A DNA stretch of 64,000 nt. Origin: Mycobacterium sp. 1465703.0. GTDB lineage: Bacteria; Actinomycetota; Actinomycetes; Mycobacteriales; Mycobacteriaceae. Position 1 is the first letter of the stretch. Every line of letters begins with the position of its first letter. The stretch is from positions 1-64,000 of the forward strand of contig NZ_LZKU01000143.1 in the NCBI RefSeq assembly GCF_001672975.1. The letters are read 5' to 3'. Below, in pieces: positions 19,297 to 26,895 of this stretch. The notes beneath the pieces are model-generated. The model was given only the letters and a program-made list of their open reading frames with translations. It was not told where the DNA came from and ran no database searches. A program made the position numbers and the translations under genes.

Positions 19297-19572
19297 GTGT
19301 TCCTTGACCGATCGGTGCGGATGTTCACGGGCCTGGCGAACGACCGCAAGATCATCGCGTTCGTCAACTCCTCGGTGATCTTGAATGCCGATGACCAGCG
19401 CACCAAGGCCGACCACTTCCTGGTCGTGACGGGTATCGACACCGGCAAAGAGACCGTTCATCTCAACGACCCCGGTACCGATCACGCCGATGAACAGGTC
19501 GGCCTCACCACTTTCATGACTGCGTGGCAGACCAGCGATCAGTCGATCGTCGTCACCGCGGCGCCCGGCTGA
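19297..19572 (+). pseudogene. C39-like peptidase domain, C-terminal fragment
   Basis: 91 codons directly after the PPE gene in the same frame. The sequence ADHFLVVTGIDTGKETVHLN and DPGTDHADEQVGL then FMTAWQTSDQ resembles the C-terminal half of mycobacterial C39-like secreted proteins, in which this His and the following Asn/Asp are catalytic. The Cys-containing N-terminal half and any signal peptide are missing, and no ribosome site precedes GTG 19297. Most likely the leftover of a gene replaced or truncated when the PPE gene took this position. Confidence 0.6.
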
Positions 19573-19633
19573 TCCCTGGTAACGCCAGGCGGTTTGGGGC
19601 ACAGTGTGCAGTGAAACTCCACTGAAGGTGCCA

Positions 19634-20476
19634 ATGAAGAAGTCGACCCCCCGCGATAAACCCAGCGTGCAGATGCGGGTGCAGGCACTGCTTCGGTATC
19701 CGGTGAAGTCGATGCTGGGCGAAACCCTCGACTGCCTGCGGGTCGACGAGGCCGGCGCCGAGGGCGACCGGCGACTGGCACTCGTCGATGGTGAGACCGG
19801 ACATGTGGCCAGCGCGAAGAATCCCCGCCTCTGGCGCGATCTCTTGACGTGCACCGCGCGGGCAGATTCCCGGGGTGTGCGAATCACGCTGCCCGACGGC
19901 AGCAACGTGGCCGCCGATGATCCCGGTGTCGACGAACTGATCTCCCGGCTGACGCGACGGCGGGTCCGGTTGGTCAGGCAACGCCCCGACGGCGCGACAC
20001 TGGTGCGTCCCGATCCGGAGCAATTGCTCGAACTCGGCCTCGACGCCGACGTCGCGGGCCGCATTCTGCGGATCGCCGCGGCCACCCCGGGCGAGTCGTT
20101 CACCGACGAAGCTCCTTTGCATGCGATCACGACCGCCACCCTCGAGCACATCGGTGTGGAGGCGCTGCGGTACCGGCCCAATCTGGTGATCAGTACCCCG
20201 CCGGACTACCCGCCGTATGCCGAAAACGACTGGGTTGGTGATGATCTCGCCATCGGCGAGGCGCGGGTGCGCGTCCTTACGGCGACGTCACGTTGCGTGG
20301 TTCCCACACTCGAGCACGGCCCGCTGCCGCGGGCGCCGCAGGCCCTTCGCATACCGGCGGCTGAAAACCGTTTGGACACAGGGGGTCACGGTAAACAGGC
20401 GTGCGCAGGGGCTTACCTCGCGGTGGTGGCCAAGGGCGTTATCCGGGTCGATGACCCCGTCACCATCGGCCCATAA
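19634..20476 (+). CDS. MOSC domain-containing protein
   Basis: 280 residues from ATG 19634 (GAAGG six bases upstream); in-frame GTG 19604 and ATG 19673 are alternatives. The beta-barrel N-terminal domain starts VQALLRYPVKSMLGETLDC with EGDRRLALVDGETG, as in MOSC_N proteins. The C-terminal MOSC domain has ALRYRPNLVIS and the invariant Cys region VLTATSRCVVPTLEHG. Family members (mARC, YiiM, YcbX) carry the molybdenum cofactor on that Cys and reduce N-hydroxylated compounds or move sulfur. Cytosolic. Stands alone; substrate unknown. Confidence 0.88.
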   Translation: MKKSTPRDKPSVQMRVQALLRYPVKSMLGETLDCLRVDEAGAEGDRRLALVDGETGHVASAKNPRLWRDLLTCTARADSRGVRITLPDGSNVAADDPGVDELISRLTRRRVRLVRQRPDGATLVRPDPEQLLELGLDADVAGRILRIAAATPGESFTDEAPLHAITTATLEHIGVEALRYRPNLVISTPPDYPPYAENDWVGDDLAIGEARVRVLTATSRCVVPTLEHGPLPRAPQALRIPAAENRLDTGGHGKQACAGAYLAVVAKGVIRVDDPVTIGP

Positions 20477-20518
20477 ACCGCGCTGTATGCAACGGCCGGC
20501 GGCGCGGCGCGCGATGGG

Positions 20519-20770
20519 TCAACCACCCAAGTTTCGTACGGCCGTGTCGAGATCTTCGGCTTGCTCGGCCAGCTCCCGGTCGGATAAATCCGCTTGTCCG
20601 ACTCGCTGCAGCAATTCCTGGCGCGTCGTAACCTGCAGGGCACCTCGGTATTCCGGCGAGTTCAGATCCGCCGCCGCAACGACCGCGGCGCGCCCCTCGA
20701 CCACTACCAGGGCTGTGTCCGCGTCTGGGCTGGCGAGCAGTCGCCGGACATCCTCGGCGCCGATGGTCAC
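20519..20770 (-). CDS. Small conserved hypothetical protein
   Basis: 83 residues from GTG 20770, which overlaps the stop of the DUF3072 gene as GTGA, so the two are translationally coupled. The frame is open further upstream but only this start fits the overlap. The sequence VTIGAEDVRRLLASPDADTAL then VVVEGRAAVVAAADLNS followed by a charged amphipathic helix (LLQRVGQADLSDRELAEQAEDL) suggests a small alpha/beta protein. No family recognised. Confidence 0.7.
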   Translation of the reverse strand: MTIGAEDVRRLLASPDADTALVVVEGRAAVVAAADLNSPEYRGALQVTTRQELLQRVGQADLSDRELAEQAEDLDTAVRNLGG

Positions 20771-21030
20771 GAGCCGCCCCGCCCGGTTCGTTGTTGCAGC
20801 TTGTCGATCAGGCTGGACGCCTCCGCTTTGGTGAGATTCTCCGGGATCTCCTCGCCAGCTTCCTGCGCCAGAGTGTTCAAGTAGCTGCGCTGCGGACCGG
20901 TCATGGGCTCGTCGCCGGTCACCCACTGCGACTGGTCCTTCTCCGGATTCTCCTGCGGCGCCTGCCCGGCATCGTCGACCATGCAGGTGGCTATGCCCGC
21001 TACGGAGCGAACGTAATCAGATTTCGACAT
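20767..21030 (-). CDS. DUF3072 family protein
   Basis: 87 residues. The C-terminal part MTGPQRSYLNTLAQEAGEE then LTKAEASSLIDKLQQRTGR is the DUF3072 signature, a small helical domain seen in actinobacterial and other bacterial proteins, sometimes next to stress genes. The N terminus is acidic and polar with DPGQAPQENPEK-like composition. Overlaps the following small gene by four bases. The DUF6480 gene lies three bases upstream on the same strand, so three small genes form one unit. Function unknown. Confidence 0.8.
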   Translation of the reverse strand: MSKSDYVRSVAGIATCMVDDAGQAPQENPEKDQSQWVTGDEPMTGPQRSYLNTLAQEAGEEIPENLTKAEASSLIDKLQQRTGRGGS

Positions 21031-21032
21031 GC

Positions 21033-21281
21033 TTAGCCGCCCGCCCCGGCCATCTTCATCACGAGCAGTACCGCCACCGCGATGAACGCCGCGGCGAATA
21101 TGCAGACGGCGACCACGGTAAGCACCGAACTGGGAGTGAAGCGACGGGTGTTCGGCGGTTGTGGCTCGGATACACCGGACGTTTGGGGCGCAGCCGGGGG
21201 AGTGCTGCCCGGTGCCACGCCTCCTCCTGGCTCGAGCCCAGGTGTTTGTGCCGGGTCGGGATCAGGAAGTTGCGCGGTCAT
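21033..21281 (-). CDS. DUF6480-type small membrane protein
   Basis: 82 residues from ATG 21281 (AAGG upstream); an in-frame upstream start at 21362 is less likely. The N-terminal half is proline-rich (PDPDPAQTPGLEPGGGVAPG), a pattern I recall for DUF6480. The C-terminal half is one membrane helix (SVLTVVAVCIFAAAFIAVAV). Probably anchored with the polar part facing one side. Three bases from the DUF3072 gene, so cotranscribed. Confidence 0.7.
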   Translation of the reverse strand: MTAQLPDPDPAQTPGLEPGGGVAPGSTPPAAPQTSGVSEPQPPNTRRFTPSSVLTVVAVCIFAAAFIAVAVLLVMKMAGAGG

Positions 21282-21508
21282 GATCGACCTTGGTGTTCTC
21301 GAACATCTCTCACCGCATGCTCCCTTCCGTGGGCATGCGGTACCCGTCCCCCGGCCATCCAAACGCTCGGGGTGCGAATCCGCGATTCGCTCGGCCGTGC
21401 GTAACGCGGCTGATCACCCGAAAGTACTGCCTGCCAACAGCCTTCGCTCGGATTGCGACCGAATCAGATCGGCCGAGCCCGACGCGCGAGCGCGGTGGCC
21501 GGCCGCGC

Positions 21509-21763
21509 TTAGTGCTCCGAGTTCGGGGTGGGGCTCTGCGCAGACTCCCACTTGGCCTCGAGGGACCTTGTCACCTTCGTGCCGGCGGGCAGGTCGAGCT
21601 GAAACGTTTCGCCGCCGTCGGTCTCGAACGTGATGAGATAACCCGCGTCGCTGGAATCCTTGAAGACGACTTTGTAGGGCTGTTCACCCGAGCCGCGGTC
21701 CACGGCGATGATGTCGCCAGGGGTGACGTCGTCGATCAGGTCGTTACCGGAGACTTTGGACAT
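21509..21763 (-). CDS. Small conserved hypothetical protein
   Basis: 84 residues from ATG 21763 (MSKVSGNDLIDDVTPGDIIA). A beta-rich pattern GDIIAVDRGSGEQPYKVVFK then YLITFETDGGETFQLDLPAG ends with LEAKWESAQSPTP. It reads like a small SH3-like or beta-barrel domain found in mycobacteria, but I do not know a named family. The frame is open upstream to 22132; that part is antisense-like and overlaps the dehydrogenase gene. No clear ribosome site. Confidence 0.65.
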   Translation of the reverse strand: MSKVSGNDLIDDVTPGDIIAVDRGSGEQPYKVVFKDSSDAGYLITFETDGGETFQLDLPAGTKVTRSLEAKWESAQSPTPNSEH

Positions 21764-21825
21764 ACGGTCGACGGTAGCCGAAACAACGCGACGACCGTCC
21801 GGGGCCGCGGGCGCGGTGACCGACC

Positions 21826-22842
21826 TCACGGCTGCAGGAAGGCCTTGATAGCGCGCCGCTCGTCCATCGCCCGGTAGGCCTCGGCAACCTGCTCGAGAGG
21901 CAGGCGCAGGTCGAACACCTTGCCGGGGTTGATTCTTCTGTCGAGCACCGACTCGATCAGGGATGGCAAGAAGTGCCGGACCGGGGCCGGGCCGCCGCGC
22001 AGCCCGACTTGGGTGCGGAAAAGTTGCTCGCCGGAGATGGTGACATCGTGGGGGACGCCGACAAACCCGACGAAGGCGCCCGGACGAGCGGATTGGATGG
22101 CTTGTTGCATGGCCTGCCCGGTGCCGACGCATTCCAGCACGGCGTCGGCGCCGACGCCTTCGGTCATGTCTTTGATGACCGCGACACCGTCATCGCCGCG
22201 TTCGGTGACGATGTCTGTGGCGCCGAACTCGCGCGCCAGCTTCTGCCGGGGCTCGTGGCGACTCATCGCGATGATCCGCTCGGCGCCCTTTTCGCGTGCG
22301 GCCAGCACCGCGCACAACCCGACCGCGCCGTCACCCACCACGGCCACCGTCATGCCCGCAACGACATTGGCAGCTTCGGCGGCGAACCATCCGGTGCCCA
22401 TCACATCCGACAGGGTCAGCAGGTCCGGAATCAATTCCTCGTCGGGTTCATCGGGCAGTGCCACCAGACTGCCGTCTGCCCACGGGATACGCACCGACTC
22501 CGCTTGGCAGCCGCCCATCAGCACCCCGTTCACGCAAGAACTTTGGACGCCGTTGCGGCAGTTTGGGCAGGTGCCGTCGGAAGCATAGAAGGACCCGATG
22601 ACGAACTGACCCGGCTTGACCGAGGTGACCTCGCTGCCGACGGCTTCGACGACACCGCAGTACTCGTGACCGAACGGCTTGGGTTCGGGAACGGGGTTGA
22701 TGCCGCGGTAGTCCCACAGATCCGAACCGCACACACAGGTCGCGGTGGTGCGGATGATCGCGTCGGTGGGGGCGACGATCTCGGGTTCCGGCAGGTCCTC
22801 GAATCGGACATCCCCGGCGCCGTAGATGACTGCTCCTCGCAT
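21826..22842 (-). CDS. Zinc-dependent alcohol dehydrogenase (MDR family)
   Basis: 338 residues. GroES-like N-terminal domain with CVCGSDLWDYRG (catalytic Zn Cys), PFGHEYCGVVEAVGSEV (Zn His/Glu), and structural Zn cysteines in DGTCPNCRNGVQSSC, where the fourth Cys is present but the spacing is wide. The Rossmann domain has AVVGDGAVGLCAVLAA (GxGxxG). NAD(P)-dependent oxidation of alcohols or reduction of aldehydes in the cytosol; substrate unknown. Ribosome site GAGGGGGG before ATG 22842. Confidence 0.92.
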   Translation of the reverse strand: MRGAVIYGAGDVRFEDLPEPEIVAPTDAIIRTTATCVCGSDLWDYRGINPVPEPKPFGHEYCGVVEAVGSEVTSVKPGQFVIGSFYASDGTCPNCRNGVQSSCVNGVLMGGCQAESVRIPWADGSLVALPDEPDEELIPDLLTLSDVMGTGWFAAEAANVVAGMTVAVVGDGAVGLCAVLAAREKGAERIIAMSRHEPRQKLAREFGATDIVTERGDDGVAVIKDMTEGVGADAVLECVGTGQAMQQAIQSARPGAFVGFVGVPHDVTISGEQLFRTQVGLRGGPAPVRHFLPSLIESVLDRRINPGKVFDLRLPLEQVAEAYRAMDERRAIKAFLQP

Positions 22843-22904
22843 AACGCCCCCCTCTCGAGGTAGTGGAAGTCCAGCTACCCGGTATCGATGCTTTTAATCT
22901 CGGC

Positions 22905-23453
22905 TCAACGCCATTTGATACCGCATCCGATTGACGGACGCTGCTGGGGGTTCACCGGTCGCCCGGCCAGTACCGCGTCGACCGCGGCGCGGACGTCCGC
23001 GGCTGTGACCGGCCGGCCGTTTCCCGGTCGCGAATCATCAAGTTGGCCGCGGTAGACCAATCGGCGTTCGCCGTCGAAAACGAACGTGTCGGGTGTGCAC
23101 GCGGCTGAAAAAGCACGGGCAACGTCTTGGGTTTCGTCATACAGGTAGGGGAACGTCCAGCCATGGCTGCGGGCCTCCGCGACCATCTGATCGGGGCCGT
23201 CCTGCGGGTAGGTGACCACGTCGTTGCTCGAAATGCCAACCATCGCAACACCTTGCTGGGCGAGGTCACCACCGAGCGCGGCAAGCCCGTCGGCGACGTG
23301 CTTGACGTACGGGCAGTGGTTGCAAATGAAGGTGACGACCAGGGCCGGACCGGTCAGATCGTCGCTACTGAGCGTGCGGCCGGTGGCCGGCTCGGGCAGG
23401 GCGAACGCCGGTGCGGCGGTACCGAGGGGGAGCATGCTGGACTCGATCGCCAT
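22905..23453 (-). CDS. Thioredoxin-like/redoxin family protein
   Basis: 182 residues. AhpC/TSA-redoxin fold: LPLGTAAPAFALPEPATG, then the redox motif FICNHCPYVKHVADGL with CxxC (C-N-H-C), VGISSNDVVTYPQDGPDQM, FPYLYDETQDVARAF and the cis-Pro region CTPDTFVFDGERRLVYRGQL. The CNHCPYV motif marks the ResA/YkvV-like cytosolic group without signal peptide. Likely thiol-disulfide exchange or peroxide reduction. Upstream of, and in the same direction as, the alcohol dehydrogenase but 60 bases apart. Confidence 0.88.
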   Translation of the reverse strand: MAIESSMLPLGTAAPAFALPEPATGRTLSSDDLTGPALVVTFICNHCPYVKHVADGLAALGGDLAQQGVAMVGISSNDVVTYPQDGPDQMVAEARSHGWTFPYLYDETQDVARAFSAACTPDTFVFDGERRLVYRGQLDDSRPGNGRPVTAADVRAAVDAVLAGRPVNPQQRPSIGCGIKWR

Positions 23454-23666
23454 GCCGCCCAGCGTATCGGGATATCGCGCGTTCGCGCGCTACGCCGCAG
23501 CGTGAGCACGAAATCTATTGTGCTGCTATTGAATTCAATGCGGTCAACGCATTGACGACGGCCCCGCGATCAGTGGCCTGAGACACGTCCGTGTTTGATC
23601 GGCCCAGTTCGTGGAACCACCCACCAGACACGACCGAAGGTTTCGGTCAACGCCTCAAGGAGAATG

Positions 23667-24224
23667 ATGAGTGAGCAGAATAAGGCCGAGGAAGCCCGCA
23701 GGGGCCTGATCGACTCGATCAAAGGCAAAGCCAAAGAGGTCGCCGGGGCAATTACGGGCAACGAATCGCTGACCGCCGAGGGGCAACTCGAGCAGACCCA
23801 GGCGCATGCCCGCAAGGAAGCGAATGCGACCGAGGCCGTGGCCGAAGCCCAGGCCAAACAAGCCCAAGAGGACGCGGCCGAAGTCAAGGTTGAGGGCGCC
23901 CAACAACGCCTGTCGGCGAACGCGCAGGCGGTGGCCGCCGAGGATTCGATTGAGGCCCAGGAGGCCGCCCAGAAGCGTGCTGCCGACCGGTCGGCGCATC
24001 AACAGGCGATGACTGCGAAGACTCAGGCCGAGGTGGACGCGGAGCGTGACATTCAGCTGGCCAAAGCCGAAGAGCGGGCAGAAATCCGCGAGGCGTCCGA
24101 GGAGATCGTCGACGCCGTCGCCGACCACCAGACCTCGGTCCAGGCGGCCCGCAATGAGGAGTCCGAGGCCGACCGGCTACGACGCCAGGCCCAGAACGTG
24201 ACCGACGAAGCCGACCTGCCCTGA
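23667..24224 (+). CDS. CsbD-family stress protein with long charged helix
   Basis: 185 residues; two ATG codons (23664, 23667) follow an AAGGAG site, and the second gives the better spacing. The N-terminal 45 residues are a CsbD-like motif (IDSIKGKAKEVAGAITGNES then EGQLEQ), known from stress-induced sigma-dependent proteins. The remainder is a long Ala/Glu/Gln helix (AVAEAQAKQAQEDAAEV and onward) that should form coiled coil. Followed 28 bases later by another coiled-coil gene, giving a likely two-gene stress operon. The long extension is much larger than the usual 60-70-residue CsbD protein. Confidence 0.82.
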   Translation: MSEQNKAEEARRGLIDSIKGKAKEVAGAITGNESLTAEGQLEQTQAHARKEANATEAVAEAQAKQAQEDAAEVKVEGAQQRLSANAQAVAAEDSIEAQEAAQKRAADRSAHQQAMTAKTQAEVDAERDIQLAKAEERAEIREASEEIVDAVADHQTSVQAARNEESEADRLRRQAQNVTDEADLP

Positions 24225-24252
24225 CGGCGGGCCTCACCTTGAGGAGAAGTTG

Positions 24253-24927
24253 ATGAAAATTTCCCAAGTCCCGCTGGCAGTCCTGCGGTTTCACTACCAA
24301 CTCGCCCGATTCCCGTTGCAGTTGATCGAGGATCAGGTCGTCAACCGCATCCCCAGGGAAGCACCGGCGCGGCTGCTGTACGAGCGCTCACTCGGCATGC
24401 TCGACACCACCGTGGGCAATGTGCTCGGCGACACGACGCTCGTCGAGCGGGGGGCAGCCCTGGTCGAACGCAGCGACGCGCTGGGCCGCGCGGCGCAACT
24501 GGACAAAAAAGCCGCGGTCAGGAAAACACAGGCGGACGCCAAGCTCAGGAGCGCCCGCGACGAGGCGATCCAGGAACGCGAGGAAGCGCAGGCCGCCACC
24601 CAGCAGCAAGTCAAAGAGGCGCGTATCACCGCCGAGCAGCGCAAACGTGAAGCGGCGCGATCGGCGCAGCGGCAGAGTGCGGCGGCGAAGCAGCGCGCCG
24701 ACGAGACCGCTTCCCAGCGGAAGCAGACGGTCGAGTCAGCCAAACGCCAGGTCGAAGACCGGACTCAAGCCGCCGAGAAGGCCGCCGCCAAGGCTGCAGC
24801 GTCCAAGATCGATGCGGCCGAGGACAAGCTCGGCGAGGCTGCCGACAAGCGCGCCGAGGCGGATCGGGTCGCGGAGTTGGCGGACGCCGAGAAGCGGCAA
24901 CGGCAAGAGGAGCGGGCGAACGACTGA
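24253..24927 (+). CDS. Coiled-coil protein, partner of the CsbD-like gene
   Basis: 224 residues from ATG 24253 (GAGGAGAAG upstream). The N-terminal 80 residues are ordered: ISQVPLAVLRFHYQLARFP then RLLYERSLGMLDTTVGNVLG. From about residue 85 to the end it is a continuous charged helix rich in Ala, Arg, Lys, Glu (AAVRKTQADAKLRSARDEA to RVAELADAEKRQRQEE). Databases sometimes label such proteins IF2-like because of composition; nothing indicates a translation role. With the CsbD-like gene 28 bases upstream it may form a filament or envelope/nucleoid-associated stress complex. Converges with the CFP21-like cutinase. Confidence 0.78.
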   Translation: MKISQVPLAVLRFHYQLARFPLQLIEDQVVNRIPREAPARLLYERSLGMLDTTVGNVLGDTTLVERGAALVERSDALGRAAQLDKKAAVRKTQADAKLRSARDEAIQEREEAQAATQQQVKEARITAEQRKREAARSAQRQSAAAKQRADETASQRKQTVESAKRQVEDRTQAAEKAAAKAAASKIDAAEDKLGEAADKRAEADRVAELADAEKRQRQEERAND

Positions 24928-24932
24928 CGTCG

Positions 24933-25595
24933 TCAGGTGCGCGGCGCGGCTTGATCGATCTTGTTGGCGGCGAAGGTCGCGGCCTGGGCGGTCATCCCGT
25001 CTTCGATGTAGGAAACGTGCGCGATGATGTTGCCGCCGCCGGAGCAGATCGGATCGTCGGGCGCGCACAGGCTGGTGACCTTGGAGCCATAGGCCGGATT
25101 GATCGTCGGTAGCGGTTGGCCGCCCCACAACATGCTGGAGAACTGGCTGGTGGGCTCGCCGAAGAGGGCGACGGCGGCGACATGGTTGGCCGCCGAGGCC
25201 GGCAGCGCGTTGGTGGCCAGATCGATCACCGTCGAGCCCTGCGAGTAGCCGCCGAGCACGATTTTCGAGTTCGGGCAGTTGGCCACCACGTCCTGGATGT
25301 GCGCGCTTGCGTCATTGGCGCCGGCGTTGGCGCTGTTGTGGTAGTCGTCGTTCGCGGGGTAGTTGACCGGGTAGACGTCAACTGACCGTCCACCCAACTG
25401 CGACGTCAGCGAGTCGACGAACGCCTGTCCGATGTTGCCGAGACCGGGCTCCTGGTGGGTGCCCCGGGCGAACACCACCGAGACGTCCGAACACCCGTCG
25501 GCAACGGCGGTGGGGGTTGCGATGGGTGCACTCAGCAGCGCCCACGTCGTCACAACCGCGATACCAACCCAGCGAGCAAGTCTGCGTGCACTCAT
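24933..25595 (-). CDS. Secreted cutinase-like esterase, CFP21/Culp1 (Rv1984c) type
   Basis: 220 residues with a Sec signal (RLARWVGIAVVTTWALLSAP, cleavage near AVADG). Mature domain: CSDVSVVFARGTHQEPGLG, the Ser elbow GGYSQGSTVIDL, LFGEPTSQFSSMLWGG and CAPDDPICSGGGNIIAHVSY with the catalytic Asp and His. It follows M. tuberculosis CFP21 nearly word for word, including FSSMLWGG. Secreted esterase/lipase and T-cell antigen in that species. Four Cys should form two disulfides. Monocistronic, convergent with the coiled-coil gene. Confidence 0.92.
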   Translation of the reverse strand: MSARRLARWVGIAVVTTWALLSAPIATPTAVADGCSDVSVVFARGTHQEPGLGNIGQAFVDSLTSQLGGRSVDVYPVNYPANDDYHNSANAGANDASAHIQDVVANCPNSKIVLGGYSQGSTVIDLATNALPASAANHVAAVALFGEPTSQFSSMLWGGQPLPTINPAYGSKVTSLCAPDDPICSGGGNIIAHVSYIEDGMTAQAATFAANKIDQAAPRT

Positions 25596-25699
25596 GCCGA
25601 AATCCTGTCATATCGCCGGTTGCGGCGGTCTCGGCGGCTGGCGCTAGGGCGCGCAGCTGCGTTCGAGCCGACGACGACGTGGCAGCACAATGCCGATGT

Positions 25700-26080
25700 T
25701 CACGGTCCGGTGGTCCGGATCCGAATCGGCCCGGACCAATCGGCGTCGGGGTCGACGACGTCACCGCGCTGGGTGATCTCCACGTCGCCCGATCTGGCCA
25801 GTTGCCGGGCAATCTCCCGGGCGTCGTCCACCAAGCCGCGCCAACTGCCGCCGCCGACCGCGCGGGCCGCGTCTGACGGGCAGATGCTGCTTGTCGGACC
25901 CCGATGCTCGGTCAACGCACGGATCGCCGACTCGAGCCGCTGCCTGATCGGCCCGTCGCCCATTGCGGTCTCGGCATGGTCGGCACCGCGGCCGCCGCGG
26001 CTGCGCACCCGGCTCAGTTCGGCGCGCAATCGCTCATCCACCCGTTCGGTCAACGGCCCGACCGTTACCGCCCGCGCCAC
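25700..26080 (-). CDS. DUF3253 domain protein
   Basis: About 126 residues. The C-terminal half is the DUF3253 signature: AIRALTEHRGPTSSICPSDAA, GGGSWRGLVDDAREIARQLA, then VEITQRGDVVDPDADWSGP, a winged-helix-like small domain of unknown role. The N-terminal half (LTERVDERLRAELSRVRS) is charged helix. The start is uncertain: GTG 26080 overlaps the enoyl-CoA hydratase stop by 16 bases; inner TTG/GTG codons near 26037-26051 are possible. Probably cotranscribed with the hydratase. Confidence 0.7.
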   Translation of the reverse strand: MARAVTVGPLTERVDERLRAELSRVRSRGGRGADHAETAMGDGPIRQRLESAIRALTEHRGPTSSICPSDAARAVGGGSWRGLVDDAREIARQLARSGDVEITQRGDVVDPDADWSGPIRIRTTGP

Positions 26081-26841
26081 TGCGGCTTGCGCTTCTCGGC
26101 CCAGGCCCGCAGGCCCTCGCCGACGTCTTCGGTCGCACCGGCCACCTTGCGCATGGTCTCGCCGAAGCGCACGGACTCGATCCAGCCCATGTCCGCGGTC
26201 CGCCACGCCACCTCCTTGGTCGCCCGCTGCGCCAACGGTGCGGCCTCGGTGAGCGTCCGGGCCCAGGACTGGGCTTCGGCCTGCAGCTGGTCGGGCTCGA
26301 CCAGCTTCCAGACCAGGCCGATCTCTTTGGCCCGCTCGGCGCTCATCGGCTTTCCGGTCAAAAGCAGTTCCATGGCGTTGGCCCAGCCCACCCGATGCGG
26401 AAGCCGGATGGCTCCGACGATGGTGGGCACCCCGATCGAGACCTCAGGAAAACAAAACGTGGCCTCGGTGCTGGCGATGACGAAGTCGCAGAACAACACC
26501 CCGGTGACCCCGTAGCCGATGCACGGGCCGTGCACCGCCGCGATGGTCGGCTTGAACAATTCCATGCCGGATTCGAACGAGTTGATGGTCGGCTTCTCCC
26601 AGAAGGTACCGCCGAAGGTGCCGACCGAGCCTTCGCCGTCCTTGAGGTCGCCGCCGGCACAGAAGACGCTGCCGTTGGCCGTCAGGATCCCGACCCACGC
26701 TTCCAAATCGTCGCGGAAACGGTCCCAGGCCCCATTGAGGTCCTGGCGAAGCGCGCCGTTGATGGCGTTGCGCGCCTCGGGCCGGTTCAGGGTGATGGTG
26801 GCGACGTGGTCTTGTAGCTCATAGGTGACCAAACTCATCAC
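26065..26841 (-). CDS. Enoyl-CoA hydratase/isomerase family protein
   Basis: 258 residues (ATG 26841; ATG 26838 is equally possible). Crotonase fold: VATITLNRPEARNAINGAL, GSVFCAGGDLKDGEG (first oxyanion-hole segment), PTIAAVHGPCIGYGVTGVLF, ATFCFPEVSIGVPTIVGAIR (second catalytic segment) and the C-terminal AWAEKRKPQWRGR, typical of mycobacterial EchA proteins. The usual catalytic Glu positions are not both evident (EVSIG carries one). Acts on acyl-CoA in fatty-acid or sterol side-chain oxidation. Upstream neighbour of the DUF3253 gene. Confidence 0.9.
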   Translation of the reverse strand: MMSLVTYELQDHVATITLNRPEARNAINGALRQDLNGAWDRFRDDLEAWVGILTANGSVFCAGGDLKDGEGSVGTFGGTFWEKPTINSFESGMELFKPTIAAVHGPCIGYGVTGVLFCDFVIASTEATFCFPEVSIGVPTIVGAIRLPHRVGWANAMELLLTGKPMSAERAKEIGLVWKLVEPDQLQAEAQSWARTLTEAAPLAQRATKEVAWRTADMGWIESVRFGETMRKVAGATEDVGEGLRAWAEKRKPQWRGR

Positions 26842-26895
26842 TGCAGACTATTGCGCCGGGCCCACCACCGAGCCGTTAGCCGGGGAAAGCCCCCG

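Noticed and set aside
24253-24927. Translation initiation factor IF2-like label
   Set aside because: Only composition resembles the IF2 N-terminal helix; no G-domain motifs.
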